64,000 bases of DNA from Adiantum capillus-veneris (lineage: Eukaryota > Streptophyta > Polypodiopsida > Polypodiales > Pteridaceae): the NCBI GenBank assembly GCA_014529385.2, contig CM043950.1:70581935-70645934 (forward strand), in the 5' to 3' direction. This document shows, piece after piece, positions 59,286 to 64,000 of the stretch. A program made the position numbers and the translations under genes. How positions within the stretch are numbered: position 1 is the stretch's first letter; each line of letters opens with the position of its first letter. The notes under the pieces were generated by a model. That model saw only the letters and a list, made by a program, of their open reading frames with translations, made no database searches and was not told the origin of the DNA.

Positions 59286-60070
59286 CACACTTGAGCTCAT
59301 GTTATAGAAGATCCCCAACCTTCTTTGTACATCCAAGAGCTTATTGAATTTTTCATCTTTAACTTGCAGCAGGTGAAAATCAGTAAATAAAATTCTCAAG
59401 GTAGGATCTTGGTAAGTTCCCTCATATATCCAACAATTCCCATGCCTCTAGATGGCCCAAAAACATTCTACCCTAGCCTTATTTCAAGCCTCAGTGAGAA
59501 CTCCTATGTGCTCTCCTAGAAGAAATTACTTCCAATTTAAAGGTTTCCCTAAAGATAGGCTTAAAAACGTGTTTTTTAAAGCAACCAATCTCATTTTGAG
59601 TGGGCAAGCAACTTAATCATAATCAGGTTTACAATAGATCAAAACATGACTAATTACATCAAGAAATGTTTGAATTTTTTTGTTTTATGGACCCATCAAT
59701 CTTGTTAACTTTATTTTTTTTAGCAATACTCATTTTTCTTCACTTGCAAAAGAAAAATAAAGAGAAAATCACAAAAAAATATTGCACCTTTCTTTTCATG
59801 TGATCAATGTGTACATCATACAATTGGAAGATCTAGAGTTCTATTTTTCTTCTGTCTTGGGGCTTGTGGTCTCTACATCCTTCAATGCCATTTTCTATAG
59901 AAATTTAATGTCAATCAAATCATAAAGAATGCAAGTTATTTGATTAATAAGAAACTTATCCAACTCAACATAAATGAAATTTTAAACAAGATGACTTCAC
60001 AATGGCCTCAAGAACATAACATTTTTTGCTGTAATAAATTGAGCGATTATTTGAACACAATTTGACATGT

Positions 60071-60074
<4 letters not shown>
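59286..60074. other. Unassigned stretch
   Basis: AT-rich, with no reading frame or motif that I can support. Confidence 0.5.
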
Positions 60075-60110
<36 letters not shown>

Positions 60111-60119
60111 CATGCACGT

Positions 60120-60150
<31 letters not shown>
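60075..60150. repeat. (GA)n and (CA)n microsatellites
   Basis: (GA)n at 60075-60106 and (CA)n at 60120-60150. Confidence 0.95.
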
Positions 60151-60154
<4 letters not shown>

Positions 60155-60286
60155 TACACACACTTACTTTCATAATGAAAATGTTGAAATGAATATAGTA
60201 AGGCTTCATTACAAAGAAAACATACACACACTTACTTTCATAATGAAAATGTTGAAATGAATATAGTAAGGCTTCATTACAAAGAA
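60151..60286. repeat. Perfect tandem duplication, 68-bp unit
   Basis: Two identical copies, 60151-60218 and 60219-60286, each starting AACATACACACACTTAC and ending TTCATTACAAAGAA. Perfect identity shows the duplication is recent. Confidence 0.95.
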
Positions 60287-60336
60287 AACTTTAAGAGCCA
60301 TGATTGTCAGCACAATTGTAAGGTTCTTTCTCAAAA

Positions 60337-60339
<3 letters not shown>

Positions 60340-60413
<74 letters not shown>
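60340..60413. repeat. Compound microsatellite (TA)n(TG)n
   Basis: About 16 TA units (60340-60371) then about 21 TG units. Confidence 0.95.
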
Positions 60414-60417
<4 letters not shown>

Positions 60418-60580
60418 TAGCATTTAACATTGCATACCAACAATTGAAATAAATACTCTTCATAGTTTATTCAGCAAGCCATGATGTGGTGCAAAGAAGA
60501 ATTGCACGTTTTCTCTACCATGATGTAAACAATCAAGTATTAAAATTTTATTGTGTGAGTTTTGTTTGAAATGACTTGAA

Positions 60581-60807
60581 TGTTGGAATTAGCGTTGCAG
60601 AGAAACGCATACAGCTTGGAGAAGACAAAGGAAGCTCAAGGCACACAATAGAGAGTGCGTTACTTAGTATGCAATGGAAAGATAGATAGCCCTAGAGTGA
60701 TGGGCGTATATAGAATGCTCCGGGGAAAAAACCTACTAAAGAGGGAAAAAATGCCTCGGCGGTCCTAGTGTGTTCACACACATCACTACCACATGTATAT
60801 GGTAACA
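60581..60807 (-). mobile_element. 3' LTR of copia family C1
   Basis: On the plus strand the segment begins TGTTGGAATT and ends GGTAACA, giving a minus-strand LTR that starts TGTTACC and ends CCAACA, about 227 bp. On its minus-strand upstream side lies CTCCAAGAGGGAT (60808-60820), a polypurine tract, and then the element's RNase H. The target duplication would be TTGAA (60576-60580) on this side; the other side is outside the window. Confidence 0.75.
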
Positions 60808-60881
60808 ATCCCTCTTGGAGTGATGCGGTGAACGAGAGCTGGCACATGAGTAAAGGGAAGTGTCATTCCCTGTGGACATGA

Positions 60882-61700
60882 TCAGTCCACAAAGGGGAGT
60901 AAGCCCAAAGCTTCGCGAAAAGCTTCAAGCTTCTCACGAGACAATGCCTTTGTGAAAAGATCTGCAAGGTTGTCCTGTGTTGGCACATAAGCCAAGCTGA
61001 TCTCTCCTGCTGAGAGCCTCTCCCTGACATAGTGGTAATGCACCTCAATGTGCTTTGTGCGAGCATGAAAAACTAGGTTCCTCGCAACTGCCAATGCGCT
61101 CTGACTGTCAACGTAGATAGTGTTGGCAGTGTCCTTTCCAACACCCAAATCATCCATAAGGCGTCTGAGCCATACACACTCAACCGTAGCTGTGAAGACT
61201 GCCCTGTACTCAGCCTCACAACTCGAAGTGGCCACAGTAGGTTGCTTCTTGCTCAACCATGATATACATGAACTGGCAAGCATGAAACAAAAACCACTTG
61301 TGGACACTCTCGTGTCAAAACAACCAGCCAAATCTGAGTCCGAAAAAGCATGTAAGTCTGGCGGCAATGATCCCCCCTTGGGATAAAACAAGCCAAGATG
61401 TAAAGTGCCACTAAGGTAGCAGAAAATCCTCTTGATAGCCTGCCAATGCTTAGACCTTGGGCTATGCGTAAATCTGCTGACCTGTGAGATTGCAAACTGA
61501 ATATATGGCCTCGTGTTTCATACATAAATGAGGCAGCCAACAGTAGTTTGGTAAAGAGTGACATCAGGAGGATCGCCAACATCATGTAGACTCAACTTCA
61601 AACCTATTTCCATGGGAGTGGCAATAGGTCCGCAATCCTCAAGTCCAAACTTACATAGCAATGTCTCTATGTAACTTTTCTGAAAAGGCAATACCATCAC
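60882..61700 (-). pseudogene. Copia RT end and RNase H
   Basis: The frame 61391-60882 reads LHAFSDSDLAGCFDTRVSTS, SWLSKKQPTVATSSCEAEYR, IYVDSQSALAVARNLVFHAR, HIEVHYHYVRERL and TQDNLADLFTKALSR. This is the copia RNase H, with the Asp of FSDSD, the Glu of CEAEY, the Asp of VDSQ and the Asp of DNLAD all kept. Upstream LIATPMEIGLK-like text (GPIATPMEIGLKLSLHD) and TTVGCLIYV are the RT end, with a stop near 61518. The end at 60882 is the polyprotein stop. Confidence 0.9.
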
Positions 61701-62330
61701 ACTGCTTAAACTGTATACCCAAGTAATGATGCAACAGCCCCAAATCTTTCATCTTGAAAGTAGCATTCAAATCAGCCTTAAATTCAGAAATATGTCTCTC
61801 ATTTGGTCCAGTGATCAGCAAATCATTAAAATAAAGAACCACAATGAGAAGTACATCACCCTCACGCTTTACATACAATGTGCTTTCTGTTGGACTGTTA
61901 CGAAAGCCTTGTTCACCAAATGAGTGTAAGCTTTCTCATACCAAGCACGAGGAGATTGCTTCAACCCATACAAAGCCTTTCTTACATCTGCACACTTTGT
62001 CCTCTTGTCCTTTAATGACAAAACCGCGAGGTTGCGTTACATAAACTTCCTAAAAAATGTCATCATTCAAGAAAGTATTAACAATGTCTGATTGATGTAC
62101 ATCCCAACCAAAATGAGCTGCCAATGCACATAGAAAACACACAGTAGTCATACAACAAGTGGGAGCAAAAGTCTCTTCATAATCTATGCCTTTTTGCTGT
62201 GCATAACCCTTTGCAACAAGTCGAGCCTTATGGCAATCGATCTCACCATCCGGCTTGCGTTTCAACTTGTAAACTCACTTCGTACCAATGGCCTTTTTGC
62301 CAGGAGGCAAATCACATAAAGTCTATGTGT
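61651..62330 (-). pseudogene. Copia RT, active site mutated
   Basis: The amino part reads TLCDLPPGKKAIGTK, a stop, [38 protein letters not shown] and [15 protein letters not shown] (62330-62050). After a decayed stretch, 61878-61651 reads REGDVLLIVVLYFNDLLITG, FKMKDLGLLHHYLGIQF. The YFND at about 61833-61822 stands where copia RTs have YVDD, so the first catalytic Asp is replaced by Asn. Two stops replace expected Trp residues near 62325 and 62278. Confidence 0.9.
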
Positions 62331-63604
62331 CATTTTCTATAAGTGCATCATATTCTAATTGCTTAGCAGCCATCCAATTTTTTGAATTTTGTGCTTCAAA
62401 AGACAGAGGCTCCTCAACATCATGTAAGCTAGACACAGCCAAAGCATAACAATCTAATGCATAAGATGCATGGCGAGAGCCTGAACGAGTACGACTAGAC
62501 AAAGGTGCATCCAATTTACTTTCACGCAAAGTGTGCTCCAGCCATTTTGGCATACCTCTAGCCTGCTCATTTTCAGCCCTTTCCTCATCAAGTACATCAT
62601 GTACATTTGCATCAGTAATAGGCTGATCTGTAACATTTTCAGAAACCCCCATAGGCTGTACATTTGCCTCATCGGAACTTACATTTGTATTTCCACCACT
62701 GAAAAGAGGCAACAAAGTGTCATAAATGTCCTATGAGCTTTCATTACTATCTCTAGTACATGATAGCAAGGGCTGAACAGAAGCTTCCACAAACACTACA
62801 TCCCAAGAAACCAGAATACGTTTTGTTTGCAGATGATACAACTTGTAACCTTTGATTTTAGCACTATAACCAACAAAAATACATTTGACAGCCTTATCAT
62901 CCAATTTTCTGCACTGCACTTGTGGCACCAAAGCATATGCCAAAGAGCCAAAAACACGCATGTGCTCAGTAGAAGGCTTTCTATCATGCCATGCTTCATA
63001 TGGAGTAATAGATTGCAAAGCTTTCGTAGGACACCTATTAAGTACATAAGTGGCACACATGATGGCCTCAAGCCAAAAAGAATGCGGTAAAGCTTGACTT
63101 TTGACCATACATCGTGCCATTCCCGTCAGTGACCTGTTTTTCCTCTCATCAACACCATTTTGCTGAGGTGTATAAGGCACTGTACATTGGTGTTTTATCC
63201 CACGACTAGCCAGAAATGCATTAAATTCATGAGACATATACTCCCCCCTCGATCGGAACGGAGGGTGCCCATAGTACATTTCGAGGCATTTCAGCCATAG
63301 TCAGAAATTGTTTGAAGCACATAAAAACTTCGGACTTCGCTTTAAGCGGAAATACCCATGCATGCCTAGAGTAATCATCAATGAAAGTCACGAAGTAGAG
63401 GTAATTGCCCAAGGACGGAGTTTGCATGGGCCCACAAACATCACTATGCACAAGCTGCAACCTGCATGTGGCCCGAACTGAACCATCCTTTGGAAACTTA
63501 GAACGCTGCATCTTACCCAGAATACAGCCTTCACAAACATGTTTGACATGTGCTTCAAGAGGCGGCAAAGAAGCAACCATATTAGATTTCTGCAAACGCA
63601 GCAA
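62323..63604 (-). pseudogene. Copia integrase and spacer before RT
   Basis: 63604-63227 carries VCEGCILGKMQRSKF, LVHSDVCGPM (first Asp), TFIDDYSRHAWVF. A frameshift near 63285-63240 breaks the DRGGEY region (second Asp). 63279-62731 continues YMSHEFNAFLASRGIKHQ, NGVDERKNRSLTGM (Glu), FWLEAIMCATYVLNR, TPYEAWHDRKPS and CIFVGYSAKIKGYKLY, the carboxy domain. 62715-62323 is the spacer with ARGMPKWLEHTLRES, SRTRSGSRH and NWMAAKQLEYDALIENDT. Confidence 0.9.
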
Positions 63605-64000
63605 AATTCAGATGACCAAAACGTGCATGCCAAAGTTTTGCATCTGAAATAGCCCTTGAATCTGCAACAGTATTTGTAAAATTTTGTCCACACTTGTCAC
63701 ACAGAGTGAGTTTATACAGCCGACGGCACAAAAGACCAGATGCAACAATTTCATCACCAAAACTGAGATCATGAACTGTACATCTGTCATCCACAAATTT
63801 GACTACAAGTCCAAGTCTAGCAAGTGCGGATACAGACAAGAGATTATTTTTGATCCCAGGTACATAAAGTGCATCAACAAGGGTGAAGGAACTGCCATTT
63901 GCAGCAGTAAGCACAATCTTTCCAACTCCCTGAACCGGATAAGAGGCATTGTTGGCACAAGTGACTGAATTCCCATGAGCGACAGACTCGAGAGAGGTAA
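63582..64000 (-). pseudogene. Copia protease end and GAG-pre-integrase
   Basis: The minus frame reads SVTCANNASYPVQGVGKIVL, NGSSFTLVDALYVPGIKNNL, LSVSALARLGLVVKF, DDRCTVHDLSFGDEIV and KLWHARFGHLNFAAF, giving the WHxRxGHL His pair of the integrase zinc site. It is better kept than the copy at 19513-19990. The protease active site is outside the window. Confidence 0.85.

Larger units (their letters stand above)
60808..64000 (-). mobile_element. Ty1/copia element, family C1, 3' two thirds (continues past the window)
   Basis: Read right to left: protease end and GAG-pre-integrase, integrase, spacer, RT and RNase H, then polypurine tract and 3' LTR (60581-60807). It has a few stops and frameshifts and a mutated RT active site, so it is defective. 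The gag and 5' LTR lie beyond 64000. Its integrase and protease text is nearly the same as 19015-19990. Confidence 0.9.

Overview
The window is plant nuclear DNA dominated by transposable elements. This is shown by Ty3/gypsy and Ty1/copia polyproteins with plant-type motifs, a plant gypsy primer-binding site matching tRNA-Asp, a gypsy element of the Tat type with two RNase H domains, long GA/CT and GT/CA microsatellites, and decayed coding regions on both strands. A vascular plant with a large repeat-rich genome (fern, lycophyte, gymnosperm or angiosperm) fits best; the species cannot be named from the sequence. No convincing intact host gene, rRNA, tRNA or CRISPR array was seen.

Layout. 1-1390: LINE fragment (ORF1 tail plus broken endonuclease). 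1391-2384: minus-strand LTR-element end (leader, tRNA-Met-type primer site, probable LTR). 2385-8660: mostly featureless, with one very decayed ORF and a GT/GA microsatellite. 8663-11450: pieces of gypsy pol and gag in opposing orientations with a 300-bp foldback. 11881-15600: plus-strand gypsy remnant (LTR, gag, protease, start of RT). 15600-19000: unassigned DNA with a poly-C tract, a 132-bp tandem duplication and a long GA tract. 19015-20720: minus-strand copia remnant (gag to integrase). 20720-23200: microsatellites and short repeats.

23469-24942 (minus) holds the most unusual gene: a broken protein with a nuclear-localisation-like N-terminus, a His-Leu-His (HUH) motif and a downstream Tyr-x-x-Lys motif. 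This is the signature of a Rep-type rolling-circle endonuclease, not of a Helitron or a standard plant transposase. Its 5' side is cut by an LTR (24995-25575).

About 25900-33989 is a large gag-protease element without RT or integrase: upstream LTR-like region with TATA box and two overlapping small ORFs, tRNA-Asp primer site at 27631, a roughly 5.3-kb decayed gag-pro reading region, a polypurine tract, and a short LTR that does not match the upstream one. 34756-44011 is a complete Tat-like gypsy insertion with 1.55-kb LTRs and a 4-bp GTAC target duplication; its gag-pol is nearly full length but interrupted. 44530-45264 is the 3' end of another gypsy element whose LTR is the sister of the one at 24995.

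45265-53460 is CT/GA-rich non-coding DNA with a poly-C tract, a solo LTR (49275-50032) and several small tandem duplications. 53464-57272 is a 2-kb tandem duplication whose copies differ in a foldback element. 57980-59285 (plus) and 60581-64000 (minus, running off the window) are copia remnants of the same family as 19015-20720.

The window is thus a record of nested and successive retroelement insertions. Where genes cooperate, it is within elements: gag packages RNA, protease matures the polyprotein, RT/RNase H copies it and integrase inserts it. The defective elements here would need help in trans. All boundaries and similarities were judged by eye.
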